Shown here piece by piece: positions 7,615-16,096 of a stretch of 64,000 bases of DNA. Made by a program: the position numbers and the translations under genes. How positions within the stretch are numbered: position 1 is the stretch's first letter; each line of letters begins with the position of its first letter. Source of the DNA: UBA2256 sp964531105 (lineage in GTDB: Bacteria; Spirochaetota; Spirochaetia; Treponematales; Rectinemataceae); assembly GCA_964531105.1 (NCBI GenBank), contig CAZHFN010000002.1, positions 1-64,000 of the forward strand, in the 5' to 3' direction. Below the pieces are notes generated by a model, which was not told the origin of the DNA, searched no databases, and saw nothing but the letters and a program-made list of their open reading frames with translations.

Positions 7615-9524
7615 GCAGTCTCCACTTTTAAAGCTTTTACTGTCTTTCTATTTATCGCTAGGAAGAGTGTGATAGCGGCTATGCCAATTACAATGATCGC
7701 GATCTGGGGGAGAAGCTGGCTCATGATCTTAACGTTGCACACTAGGACAACGAGGCCGGAAGTGATAAGCCCGAGCGCTATCCTGACGATAAAGTTGAGG
7801 TGCTTGAAGAGATATCCCGAGAAAGTGGCGGCCCAGAGTCCCGATATGATTATGCCTAATAAGAAGGTGGCAATGATATCGAGAGGAGTCCCCTGGAGGA
7901 TCAGGGCGGGATTGTAGACGAATATAAAAGGAATCAGGTAGCCCATTATTGCGATGAGGGAGGACTCCACCCCAGTGGCAAGCGGTTTAGTACCCGCAAT
8001 AGCCGCTCCGCAGTAGGAAGCGATGCATACAGGGGGCGTCACTTCGGCCATTATGGCGAAGTAGAAGACAAAGAGGTGGGCGGGCAAGGTAGCAATGCCC
8101 AGAGCCATCATGGCCGGTCCGCCGATGGTGACCGCGATGATGTAAGCCGGGGTACAGGGCAAGCCCATTCCCAGCAGTAGACAGGTTAACATAACCAGAA
8201 TGAGCGCCGGGAGGAGGAAACCGCCGGAAAAGCTCTGTATAGCCGTCGCAATGCCCAAGGCAAGGCCAGTGTAGGTTACGACACTTACCACCATGCCCGC
8301 TCCGGCGCAGGTAACGCCAAGCATGATGCAGTTGTAGCCGGATTTTTCGAAAATCTCGAAGAGTTTCTTAGGCGAGAGTCTTGTGTCCTTGCGGAAGAAA
8401 CTCAAGACGAAGGATGTTCCTATGGCATAGGTACAGGCGCCGAAAGGCGAATACCCGATTACAAGGAATGCGATGAGGACAACCAGGGGCAGCAGAAGGT
8501 AGGAATCCAGGAGCACTTGCTTCCAGGAAATCATATCCTTGGGATCCATAGCCCTAAGGTTATCCTTGAGCGCCACGAAGTGGACTCTCCAATAAATGCT
8601 CACATAGTAGAGAATAGCTCCTAGGGCTGCCGCCAGAGCTATAGTGCCATAGGGTATGTTGGTAATTTCCGACATGACGAAGGCGCCGGCTCCCATGATG
8701 GGCGGCATTATCAGGCCTCCGGTGGATGCAGCAGCCTCCACTGCGCCGGCGAACTGCGGTCTGTAGCCCAGCTTTTTCATCAAAGGAATTGTGAAGGTGC
8801 CGGTTGCATATACGTTGGCCGATGCCACGCCGGAAATGGAGCCGAAAAGACCTGAGCTCACCACTGCGATCTTAGCCGGGCCTCCGGGTCCGCTTCCTGC
8901 TATCTTAGTTGCGAAGTTAGTAAAGAAAGCGCCGGTCTTCGTAGATTCCATAAAGGAACCAAAGATAACAAAGATCGCAACGAAGGTTGCGGTAACCCCT
9001 GTTATTCCTCCATAAATCCCTGCATCGGTAAGCAGGTAGTTCATCTCCACCAAGCGGGAAAAACGCAGGGGCCGTGAATAGAAGATTCCCGGCAGATAGG
9101 GGGCGACGAATACATAGAGTATGAAGACGGCTACGAGAATGGCCATGGCAGGCACGACTACCCGCCTGATGGCTTCTATGATCAGGAGTATGTTGATGGT
9201 GCCCAGGACTACCTGGATAGTATCCACAGAAGAAACCATCTGCATTCTCATGTTCAGAGGTTCGTTATAGAAGATTATGTAAAGAGCCGGGACAATCGAG
9301 GCCAGGGCAAGCACCCAGTCCAGGGCGCTAGGCCTGTCTTCCGGCGAGTTTTTCTTGGTTGCGGGAAAGAGAAGGAAGCCCATGGGAAGGAGAAAGAGCA
9401 TATGTACGCCCCGCTGGATCCGCGGCTGCATTATGCCGAAAACCGCAGTATAGAGATAGAAAAGGGCGATCAGGGCCGACCATACTCCTATTACCCACTT
9501 CAGCGGAGCTTTGAGATTACGCAT
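7611..9524 (-). CDS. TRAP transporter permease, fused small and large subunits (TAXI type)
   Basis: A 637-residue, highly hydrophobic protein combining the 4-TM DctQ-like and 12-TM DctM-like subunits, the arrangement of TAXI-family TRAP systems. Conserved DctM features are visible: GGLIMPPIMGAGAFVM and MGLPCTPAYIIAVTIGGPA. It would import an organic or amino acid using a sodium gradient with the solute receptor encoded just upstream. The stop overlaps the racemase start. A terminator-like hairpin between receptor and permease probably lowers its expression relative to the receptor. Confidence 0.92.
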   Translation of the reverse strand: MRNLKAPLKWVIGVWSALIALFYLYTAVFGIMQPRIQRGVHMLFLLPMGFLLFPATKKNSPEDRPSALDWVLALASIVPALYIIFYNEPLNMRMQMVSSVDTIQVVLGTINILLIIEAIRRVVVPAMAILVAVFILYVFVAPYLPGIFYSRPLRFSRLVEMNYLLTDAGIYGGITGVTATFVAIFVIFGSFMESTKTGAFFTNFATKIAGSGPGGPAKIAVVSSGLFGSISGVASANVYATGTFTIPLMKKLGYRPQFAGAVEAAASTGGLIMPPIMGAGAFVMSEITNIPYGTIALAAALGAILYYVSIYWRVHFVALKDNLRAMDPKDMISWKQVLLDSYLLLPLVVLIAFLVIGYSPFGACTYAIGTSFVLSFFRKDTRLSPKKLFEIFEKSGYNCIMLGVTCAGAGMVVSVVTYTGLALGIATAIQSFSGGFLLPALILVMLTCLLLGMGLPCTPAYIIAVTIGGPAMMALGIATLPAHLFVFYFAIMAEVTPPVCIASYCGAAIAGTKPLATGVESSLIAIMGYLIPFIFVYNPALILQGTPLDIIATFLLGIIISGLWAATFSGYLFKHLNFIVRIALGLITSGLVVLVCNVKIMSQLLPQIAIIVIGIAAITLFLAINRKTVKALKVETA

Positions 9525-9561
9525 AAATTCCCCTTTGAATAAGACGACGAAAGTGCTTAAG

Positions 9562-9603
9562 AAAAACGGGTTTCGCCCAGCCCGCTGGGGACGGGCGAAA
9601 CCC
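9562..9603 (-). terminator. intercistronic partial terminator between TAXI receptor and permease
   Basis: gggtttcgccc (9568-9578) pairs with gggcgaaaccc (9593-9603), and on the minus strand the stem is followed by five T (9566-9562). It sits in the gap after the receptor stop. This layout usually keeps the binding protein in excess over the membrane part. Confidence 0.75.
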
Positions 9604-9629
9604 TAGTTCTGGACGCCTTCAAAAAGGCG

Positions 9630-10652
9630 TTATTTGATGTATCCCATTTCCTTGTAGTACTTCAGAGCGCCTGGATGCAGGGGGACCTGCACCGTGGTGC
9701 CGGCGTTCTTGGGCTCGAACACCTTATAGCCGGCGCCGAGCTGGACGAGGAAGGCCTTGTTCTCGTTGAGAACCTTGGTAAGGACGTAGACCACATCCTC
9801 GGGCATCTTGGGGCTTACCAACATCTCGGTGGAGTGGCAGAGGGTCTGGATGTCGTTGGGCATGCCGGCATAGGTGCCGCCGGGAACCTTAGCCAGACCG
9901 GAATTCAGGGCTACAGTTCCGTAGGTGGTGGCGCAGAAGTTGATAATTTCATCTGAAAGCGCCATCAGAGTGGATGGCCTGCCCATGGACATTTCGGTGA
10001 TGATGGCCGCGGGAAGTCCAACGCAGGTGAATGCGTAGTCGACGTGTCTGTCCTTGAAGAGGCTGGGCATGTCGCCATAGATGGCCTGGACTACTGTGCC
10101 GCCGGCCTGCTTGATCTTGTCATAGGAGAGTCCGTAGTACTGAAGGACAAAAGAGGTCATTACATACTCGGAGGTGCCAGTCATCGGCGCGGCTACCTTG
10201 ACCTTCTCTCCTCTCTTAACCTTGGCTACGAATTCGTCCAGGGTCGCTATTCCCTGATCCTTGGCGGCCAGGAAGTGGTAGTAGTCCACCGCCAGGGTTC
10301 CGGCAAAGGCCATGATGTTCTTGTAGGCCTTGTCGTAGATGGGGGCAATGCCGTTATACGCAGCCTTGTCCACATAGCCCACGCCCCAGGCGATGTCCGC
10401 ATCGCCCTGATTCAAAGCAATCGGGTTGGCCACGCCGCCGCCGGGGATTACCTTGATTGTGATGCGGGGCTCTTTTTCGTTTACCAGCCTGGCGAATCCG
10501 CCTGCTACGGTGTACCAGCCGCCGCCCATGCCGCCTGCCACCCAGGTATAGGTTCCTGCCTTCATGCTCGCCGGTCCAACCTGCGCAAAGGCAAGACCGC
10601 CGACCACGAAGCCGAGGATAAGCAAGGCCGCTACTTTACTGAACTTCTTCAT
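9630..10652 (-). CDS. TAXI family TRAP transporter solute receptor
   Basis: A 340-residue exported protein. Residues 1-23 (MKKFSKVAALLILGFVVGGLAFA) form a signal peptide. The body has the TAXI hallmark segments: YTWVAGGMGGGWYTVAGGFA near the N-terminus, NQGDADIAWGVG, and the P-G-x-Y-G-M stretch (VPGGTYAGMPNDIQTL). It binds the substrate in the periplasm and delivers it to the fused permease. It is the first gene of the operon, with a good promoter and operator just upstream and a ribosome site (ggagg) before the ATG. Known TAXI receptors bind glutamate-like or other carboxylates; the ligand here is unknown. Confidence 0.93.
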   Translation of the reverse strand: MKKFSKVAALLILGFVVGGLAFAQVGPASMKAGTYTWVAGGMGGGWYTVAGGFARLVNEKEPRITIKVIPGGGVANPIALNQGDADIAWGVGYVDKAAYNGIAPIYDKAYKNIMAFAGTLAVDYYHFLAAKDQGIATLDEFVAKVKRGEKVKVAAPMTGTSEYVMTSFVLQYYGLSYDKIKQAGGTVVQAIYGDMPSLFKDRHVDYAFTCVGLPAAIITEMSMGRPSTLMALSDEIINFCATTYGTVALNSGLAKVPGGTYAGMPNDIQTLCHSTEMLVSPKMPEDVVYVLTKVLNENKAFLVQLGAGYKVFEPKNAGTTVQVPLHPGALKYYKEMGYIK

Positions 10653-10676
10653 GTGTGCCTCCTAAAATTTTGAGTC

Positions 10677-10724
10677 ACTCATCATTGGATGAGTAATCCT
10701 AGGACGACTTTTTTCGGGTGTCAA
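10677..10724 (-). promoter_or_regulatory. promoter with overlapping palindromic operator for the TAXI/dehydrogenase operon
   Basis: On the minus strand TTGACA (10724-10719), 17 bases, then TAGGAT (10701-10696) form a sigma-70 type promoter. A perfect palindrome ACTCATC-4-GATGAGT (10694-10677) begins immediately downstream and covers the expected start site. Binding there would block transcription, so it is the best candidate operator for the operon's own FCD regulator. Confidence 0.72.
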
Positions 10725-10808
10725 GAATATTTTTCGCGATATAGGATATATTTTAAAACCTTATGGCCGTTCTTATTTCAGGGATTTTCGACGGATTTCC
10801 TTGCGGCT

Positions 10809-12401
10809 TTAATTTCCGTACATGGTCTTTCCGCCCACAATGGTGGCCAGGACCTTTGCGTCCCAGAGCGAGGCTTCATCCGCTTCTAAAAGGTCTTTAT
10901 CTAGCACCACAATATCAGCCCACTTGCCCGACTCCAGGCTGCCCCGGGAATCTTCTTCAAAGTTCGCTCTGGCTGCCCAGAGAGTCATGGCCTTTAGGGC
11001 TTCAACGCGCCCTATGGCTTGCTCAGGTCTCCATCCGCCTTCAGGCCTGCCCTGATCGTCCTTCCGGAAAACCGCAGCCCTGAAGCCTCGTAGGGGGTCG
11101 GCCTTTTCGATGGGAAAATCGCTGCCGTTGGCCAGCCAGCCGCAGCGCTCCAAGAGGTCGCGGTAGCGATGGGAGCGATGCATTCTCGCCGTGCCTAAGC
11201 GGCTTTCGGTCCAAGCCATATCCGAGACCGCATGGACGGCCTGGATGGAGGGCACTATCCCCAACCTAGCTATCCTAACCACGTCCCTATCGCAGAGGAG
11301 TTGGGCATGCTCCAGTCTCCAGCGCAGGCCATTGCCCGGCTTCAGGTGCCGTTCATAGGCATCCAGCACTAGGGAAGCGGCCCCATCCCCAATCGCATGG
11401 ACATTCATCTGATAGCCGCATTCAAGGGCTATACGGCAAACCTTATCCAGTTCGTCTTCATCGAGAGTGGTCAAGCCCCGATTGCCGGGATCGTCGGCAT
11501 AATCCTCCATAAGAAGGGCACCCCGGGAACCTAGGGCACCATCGGCGTACATCTTGAACGATCGCACCGTAAGCCTGTCCCTGGCCAGGGGACCTCTGCG
11601 CGCCAGGGTTTCGATATTCTCGGTGCTGGGAGCCAGCATGGCGTAGATACGAATACCTAGCAATCCTTCCTCCTGCGCCCTTTCCATAGTCAGGACTTCC
11701 CGGAGTTCGGTTCCCGCATTGGAAACAGAGCTTAAACCCAGGGAAAGACAACTTTCCTGAGCCTTGAGGAGGGCTTGCCGAACTTCAGCTTCGGAGGGCA
11801 TAGGTATGGCAGCTCTCACTCGGTCTACGGCGTTATCCAGAAGCAAACCCGTGGGAAGGCCGTCTTTAACCACCACCATCCCCCCGTCGATCCTGCTGTT
11901 CTCGTCGAGTCCGGCGACGGCCAGGGCGCGGGCATTGGCGACAGCCGCATGGCCGTCGATTCGAATGGCTATTACTGGAGTCTGGGGGAATGCTCTGTCC
12001 AGAAGCTCCCTGTCAGGAAAATCCTTGACTTTCCATCGATTCTGATCCCAGCCCCGGCCTTGTATCCAGCCTGATGGGGGAATCTCCGTAGCGGCCATAA
12101 TGCTCACCGCGTCTTCCCAGGACGCGGCTTCCGCCAGCCATGGGCGCTGGAGGGCAAAACCGTAGCTTAAAAAATGACAGTGGGGATCTATAAACCCCGG
12201 ATATACATAGGCATCGCCTAGGTCCAGGCTCCGGGTAGCAGTAAAATATCCCTCTATGTCTCGGCGGCTTCCGACAGCTAGAACTCTGCCGTCCTTCACT
12301 GCCAGAGCCTCGGCAGACCTGAAAGAACTATCCACTGTATACACGCGCCGAGCCGTGATAATTACATCAGCCTTGTGGCTTGAGGTTAAAGTCATAGACA
12401 T
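10809..12401 (-). CDS. YtcJ-like metal-dependent amidohydrolase
   Basis: A 530-residue amidohydrolase-3 family protein. Metal-binding motifs are GFIDPHCHF (about residue 70), the RGWDQNRW segment and SDFPIEKADP near the C-terminus. Such enzymes hydrolyse cyclic amides, N-acyl compounds or related C-N bonds; the substrate is not predictable. It lies between two minus-strand units but has its own -10-like hexamer six bases before the ATG at 12401. A second ATG (12395) is possible. A role in processing a precursor for the operon that starts downstream at 10652 is conceivable but only by proximity. Confidence 0.85.
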   Translation of the reverse strand: MSMTLTSSHKADVIITARRVYTVDSSFRSAEALAVKDGRVLAVGSRRDIEGYFTATRSLDLGDAYVYPGFIDPHCHFLSYGFALQRPWLAEAASWEDAVSIMAATEIPPSGWIQGRGWDQNRWKVKDFPDRELLDRAFPQTPVIAIRIDGHAAVANARALAVAGLDENSRIDGGMVVVKDGLPTGLLLDNAVDRVRAAIPMPSEAEVRQALLKAQESCLSLGLSSVSNAGTELREVLTMERAQEEGLLGIRIYAMLAPSTENIETLARRGPLARDRLTVRSFKMYADGALGSRGALLMEDYADDPGNRGLTTLDEDELDKVCRIALECGYQMNVHAIGDGAASLVLDAYERHLKPGNGLRWRLEHAQLLCDRDVVRIARLGIVPSIQAVHAVSDMAWTESRLGTARMHRSHRYRDLLERCGWLANGSDFPIEKADPLRGFRAAVFRKDDQGRPEGGWRPEQAIGRVEALKAMTLWAARANFEEDSRGSLESGKWADIVVLDKDLLEADEASLWDAKVLATIVGGKTMYGN

Positions 12402-12413
12402 GGCTATACTATC
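12402..12413 (-). promoter_or_regulatory. -10-like hexamer directly before the amidohydrolase start
   Basis: GATAGT (12413-12408) lies six bases before the ATG, with no ribosome site between. A transcript starting seven bases downstream of the hexamer would be leaderless. Sequence match is partial. Confidence 0.4.
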
Positions 12414-12455
12414 GCCGGTTTGGGTGTAGGAGAAAAGAGATGCCGCAACCTACCG

Positions 12456-13154
12456 CTAATTGAGCAGGAATCTTCCGGTCACGAAGAAATAACCGTTTTC
12501 CTTATAGTAGAATTCCACCGCCAGATCCTGGAACACCTTAGATGGCACATCTTCCCTCACTATGTAGCCTAAGCCCAGGGCGAAGGAGTCGGCCAGGAAG
12601 ATATCCAGGCCCAGTCTCGCGGTTAGGCCAGTCCTCATCCTCTGGCCTTCAACACCGTAACGGGTGTCCAGGTAGGAATCGAAGGCAGGATCCTGATTTG
12701 TTGAAGGAAAGTGGAAATAGAAGGCAGGACCTGCGCCCAGATAGGGGCGCAGGAAGCCCAGAGGTATGCAGAAATTAAAAGTGAGGGGGGCGTAGATCAG
12801 GGATTCGTAATACTCCCAGTCGGCTTTCGCACCCGCCGTGGCATCCCCTTTTTTAAGCTCGGTCCAGGAACTCGGTCCGAAGAAAGCTCCGCCTGAATCC
12901 TTGCCATAGTAGATATCCCCAAGGTAGAGCACTTCTGCTCCTACGGAGAGCCAAGGGGTAAGGGCGTAATTGACAGTGCCTCCGTAGAGGGTGTCGGCGA
13001 TGGAAAAGGAGGTCAGGGTATCACTCAAGGGCGGGCTGAATGCCATGAGCCCCACGCCGGCATGACTGCGACTGGGGGCTGCGAAGACAGGAGCGCCAGC
13101 CCACAGAAATAAAACACAGACCAGGGCAATAAGTCGTCGTCGTTCTGCGCTCAT
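12456..13154 (-). CDS. predicted outer-membrane beta-barrel protein
   Basis: A 232-residue protein. Residues 1-26 (ending GAPVFAA) form a signal peptide. The rest alternates hydrophobic and polar residues with aromatic-rich strands (YGGTVNYALTPWLSVGAEVLYL, PYLGAGPAFYFHF, LGLDIFLADSFALGLGYI), like a small OmpW/OmpA-type barrel. It ends in a hydrophobic strand (YFFVTGRFLLN), suited to barrel assembly. No specific function can be given. It follows the ABC ATPase gene by 27 bases and may share its transcript. Confidence 0.7.
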   Translation of the reverse strand: MSAERRRLIALVCVLFLWAGAPVFAAPSRSHAGVGLMAFSPPLSDTLTSFSIADTLYGGTVNYALTPWLSVGAEVLYLGDIYYGKDSGGAFFGPSSWTELKKGDATAGAKADWEYYESLIYAPLTFNFCIPLGFLRPYLGAGPAFYFHFPSTNQDPAFDSYLDTRYGVEGQRMRTGLTARLGLDIFLADSFALGLGYIVREDVPSKVFQDLAVEFYYKENGYFFVTGRFLLN

Positions 13155-13181
13155 ACCAAGGCCTCCTTAAGTAGACTCTTT

Positions 13182-14303
13182 TCAGTCGTCCTGTTCGTTC
13201 CACTTCACCGGGACAATGGATTTTTCATTTTCCTTGTCGAAATACCGGGCCTTGTACATGACCGGATCGAAGACAATGGGATCCCCATGCTTGTGAAGGT
13301 GATGGGGGTCGATCCTGGCCACCATGCCCTGGGTGGGTGTGGTCGCCTGAAGATGAATCTCGGCGCCCAGGGGTTCCACGACAGTAACCTTGGCGGGGAT
13401 CTGCCCGATGGGTTTTATGTCGGATGCCACATTGAGGTCCTCCGGCCTTATGCCGAAGGAAAGTTCCTTGCCCACATAGGGTTTTAAAAGGGCTGTGTGG
13501 GAGGCATCGGGCTCCAGCTTGAACGAGCCTTCATCCACCAGGAGCTTCCCACCCTCCTCGACTACCTTCACGTTGAGGAAGTTCATGGGGGGCGAGCCAA
13601 TAAAGCCGGCCACAAACTTGTTGATGGGATTGTTGTAGAGGTAGAGGGGGCTTCCGATCTGCTGGACAAGGCCGTCCTTCATCACCACGATCTTGTCGCC
13701 CATGGTCATGGCTTCCACCTGGTCGTGGGTGACGTAGATCATGGTAGCCTGGAGTCTGTCGTGGAGTTCGATGAGCTCGGCCCGCATCTGGACCCTCAGC
13801 TTGGCATCCAGGTTGGACAAGGGCTCGTCGAAAAGGAATACCTTGGGTTTCCGCACGATGGCGCGGCCCACGGCCACTCGCTGGCGCTGGCCGCCAGAGA
13901 GCTGCTTGGGTTTGCGATCCAGAAGCTTTTCGATATCCAGAATCCTAGCCGCTTCCTTTACACGTTGTTCTATCTCTTCCTTGGGCAGTTTTCGGATTTT
14001 AAGCCCGAAAGCCATGTTGTCGTAGACCGACATATGGGGATAGAGGGCATAGTTCTGGAACACCATAGCGATGTCCCTGTCCTTGGGCGGTACATCGTTG
14101 ACCAGCTTTCCGTCTATGAAAAGCTCACCTTCGCTGATGTCTTCCAGCCCCGCGACCATGCGCAGGGTGGTGGTCTTGCCGCAGCCCGAAGGGCCTACCA
14201 GTACCACGAATTCCTTGTCCTTGATGGTGATGTTGGTGTCCGATACGGCTCGCACGTTGCCGTCGTATACCTTGCCTATCTTCCTGAGTTCTACCTGAGC
14301 CAT
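13182..14303 (-). CDS. sugar ABC transporter ATP-binding protein (UgpC/MsmK/MalK type)
   Basis: A 373-residue ATPase. Walker A is GPSGCGKTT (about residue 38), the ABC signature LSGGQRQR (about residue 137), Walker B VFLFDEP, and the switch His is in YVTHDQ. A C-terminal OB-type regulatory domain (LSFGIRPEDL) follows, as in MalK/UgpC. No permease or binding protein gene is nearby, the usual situation for shared MsmK-like ATPases that energise several sugar uptake systems. It has its own promoter at 14339-14367 and a gggagg ribosome site. Confidence 0.92.
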   Translation of the reverse strand: MAQVELRKIGKVYDGNVRAVSDTNITIKDKEFVVLVGPSGCGKTTTLRMVAGLEDISEGELFIDGKLVNDVPPKDRDIAMVFQNYALYPHMSVYDNMAFGLKIRKLPKEEIEQRVKEAARILDIEKLLDRKPKQLSGGQRQRVAVGRAIVRKPKVFLFDEPLSNLDAKLRVQMRAELIELHDRLQATMIYVTHDQVEAMTMGDKIVVMKDGLVQQIGSPLYLYNNPINKFVAGFIGSPPMNFLNVKVVEEGGKLLVDEGSFKLEPDASHTALLKPYVGKELSFGIRPEDLNVASDIKPIGQIPAKVTVVEPLGAEIHLQATTPTQGMVARIDPHHLHKHGDPIVFDPVMYKARYFDKENEKSIVPVKWNEQDD

Positions 14304-14338
14304 AAGGCCTCCCTTTTAGGGTTTATGTTAGTGTTTCC

Positions 14339-14367
14339 AGTGTAACGCCCCTATGCTCCGGGGTCAA
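14339..14367 (-). promoter_or_regulatory. promoter of the ABC ATPase gene
   Basis: On the minus strand TTGACC (14367-14362), 17 bases, TACACT (14344-14339). The expected start is about 30 bases before the ATG at 14303, leaving room for the gggagg site. Confidence 0.6.
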
Positions 14368-14395
14368 CGTGAAATCGGCGGGCGTAGACAATGAT

Positions 14396-15223
14396 TCAAA
14401 CTCGGAAATTGGATCCAATCCAGGCCTGGGCTGCAATGCCGAAAGCCACGGCCACGTTCAGCGAGGCCTTTATTCCCTTCATGGGGATGCTGATGCGGTT
14501 AGCACCAGCCAAGGCCAGGGCAGGCTGGCTCAAGCCCAGTTCCTCGGAACCTAAAAGCAGGAGACCCTGGGGTGGAAAATTGAAATCCGCTACGCTTTTA
14601 CCCCCCAATTCCAGGGCGATGAGGGGGCCAAAGGCTGAAAGCTCATTAAGTTCGCAGCTCCGCCAGGGAATTAAATCCACGGCTCCCATGGAGGATCTGG
14701 CTGCCCGGGGATGCCTAGGGTCGGCGCAGAGGGGAGAGAGGAGGACTTCCTCGAAGCCCAGGGCTTCGGCGGTTCTGAGTATGGAGCCTACGTTGAAGGG
14801 CGAGCGGATGTCTTCCAGATAGACCCTCAATCCTGGATAAAAGGATCGAGGTTTTACATTGCCGAAGCCCTGGGCTTCAGACGCCAGCCCCTCCATCGAG
14901 CGATAGTCGTGGAGATCCCAGTCCGCCGGGGATTGGCCCGATAAGCCTACCAAATAGTGCCTGAAATCGTTGATGAACCGAATAACCAAGTCGGGGTTTT
15001 CCTGCTTCGCGAGGGACGCGGCACAAGTTTTAGCGAGACATTTCAGCTCCTGATCCGACTCCTGGTCCGAAGCGAGGAATCCTACCAGATCCAGGGCGAG
15101 AGCCCGGGCTTTTTGCCGATCCTCGCCCTCGGCTATATCCAGCTCTGCCCTCTCCAGCAAGAGCGCACATTTGCGAATCCGCTGGCGGCCATGGAGCTTG
15201 GCTATCCGGAGAATGACACTCAT
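14396..15223 (-). CDS. TrmH/SpoU-family RNA 2'-O-methyltransferase
   Basis: A 275-residue protein with the three SPOUT motifs in the C-terminal half: NVGSILRTAEALGF, LLLLGSEELGLS and ISIPMKGIKASLNVAVA. It would methylate ribose in tRNA or rRNA with SAM; the exact nucleotide is unknown. The N-terminal 110 residues are a helical extension that may bind RNA. The ATG at 15223 overlaps the rsmI stop as ATGA and is preferred over an upstream in-frame ATG lying inside rsmI. The two genes form an RNA-modification operon. Confidence 0.85.
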   Translation of the reverse strand: MSVILRIAKLHGRQRIRKCALLLERAELDIAEGEDRQKARALALDLVGFLASDQESDQELKCLAKTCAASLAKQENPDLVIRFINDFRHYLVGLSGQSPADWDLHDYRSMEGLASEAQGFGNVKPRSFYPGLRVYLEDIRSPFNVGSILRTAEALGFEEVLLSPLCADPRHPRAARSSMGAVDLIPWRSCELNELSAFGPLIALELGGKSVADFNFPPQGLLLLGSEELGLSQPALALAGANRISIPMKGIKASLNVAVAFGIAAQAWIGSNFRV

Positions 15224-15933
15224 TCTCCTGTCTCTCCGCTTGGCTTCCCTACCCTGCCCGAAACTAACAGGGCAAATTCTCCCTTCTGTGGGATGGGATC
15301 GGTGGAGCCTTCGGCCAGGCGACCGGCCAGCTCGGCGGCACTGCACTCCACGATCTGCTCATGGATCTTTGTCAGCTCCCTGCCCAGACATACTCGGCGA
15401 TCCGGAGCCAGGAGGGCTAGGTCGGCGGCCAAGCGGTTTATCCTGAATGGGGATTCGTAGACAAGGAAGGCTTCCTCTCTAGCTAGGAGCTCGGTGAGCC
15501 TGGACCGTCGCCGGGCTCCCTTGGGGCTTAAAAATCCGTCAAAGAGAAAACCCCGCTCCGCAAAACCCGCTGCGGAGATCAACGTGGCCAAGGCCGAGGG
15601 GCCTGGAATGGGAATAACCCGATGCCCCGCTTCCCTGGCTCGTCTGGCCGCCTGGGCGCCGGGATCGGAAATCCCAGGAGTGCCGGCATCGCTGCAATAG
15701 GCGACCTTTTTGCCTTCATCCAGGAGCCTTACTATCCGCAGAGATCCCCGCTCCTCGTCATTCGCATGGCATGAGACTAAAGGCTTTTTAATGGAAAAAT
15801 GGTTTAATAGGCGAAGGGTATGCCTGGTATCCTCGCAGGCTATCACATCGGCGTCTTTTAAGGTTTCAAGGGCTCGCATGGTGATATCACCCAGGTTACC
15901 TATTGGAGTGCCCACAATATACAGCTCAGCCAT
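15220..15933 (-). CDS. rsmI: 16S rRNA (cytidine1402-2'-O)-methyltransferase
   Basis: Recognised by LYIVGTPIGNLGDIT at the N-terminus, ACEDTRHT, SDAGTPGISDPG and the IPGPSALATLISAAGF segment, all classic RsmI motifs of the tetrapyrrole-methylase fold. It 2'-O-methylates C1402 of 16S rRNA. The ATG at 15933 is chosen because a gagg site lies just upstream and it places LYIVGTPIG at the usual position. The frame is open further upstream (to 15981) but those codons look non-coding. First gene of the two-gene operon. Confidence 0.92.
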   Translation of the reverse strand: MAELYIVGTPIGNLGDITMRALETLKDADVIACEDTRHTLRLLNHFSIKKPLVSCHANDEERGSLRIVRLLDEGKKVAYCSDAGTPGISDPGAQAARRAREAGHRVIPIPGPSALATLISAAGFAERGFLFDGFLSPKGARRRSRLTELLAREEAFLVYESPFRINRLAADLALLAPDRRVCLGRELTKIHEQIVECSAAELAGRLAEGSTDPIPQKGEFALLVSGRVGKPSGETGE

Positions 15934-16096
15934 GGTTTTCCTCATCCAGCCACAGAGTGGCCGCCTGACTTCATAGATCAAATTCTATAGGAATACGGCG
16001 CGTTGAGATAGGGCAAAGCTGATTTTTCTCTGACCTTAGGCCAGATTAGTCCTGGAGATCCTCGACAAGAGCCTTGATTGGTAGTACTTTTTTTAG

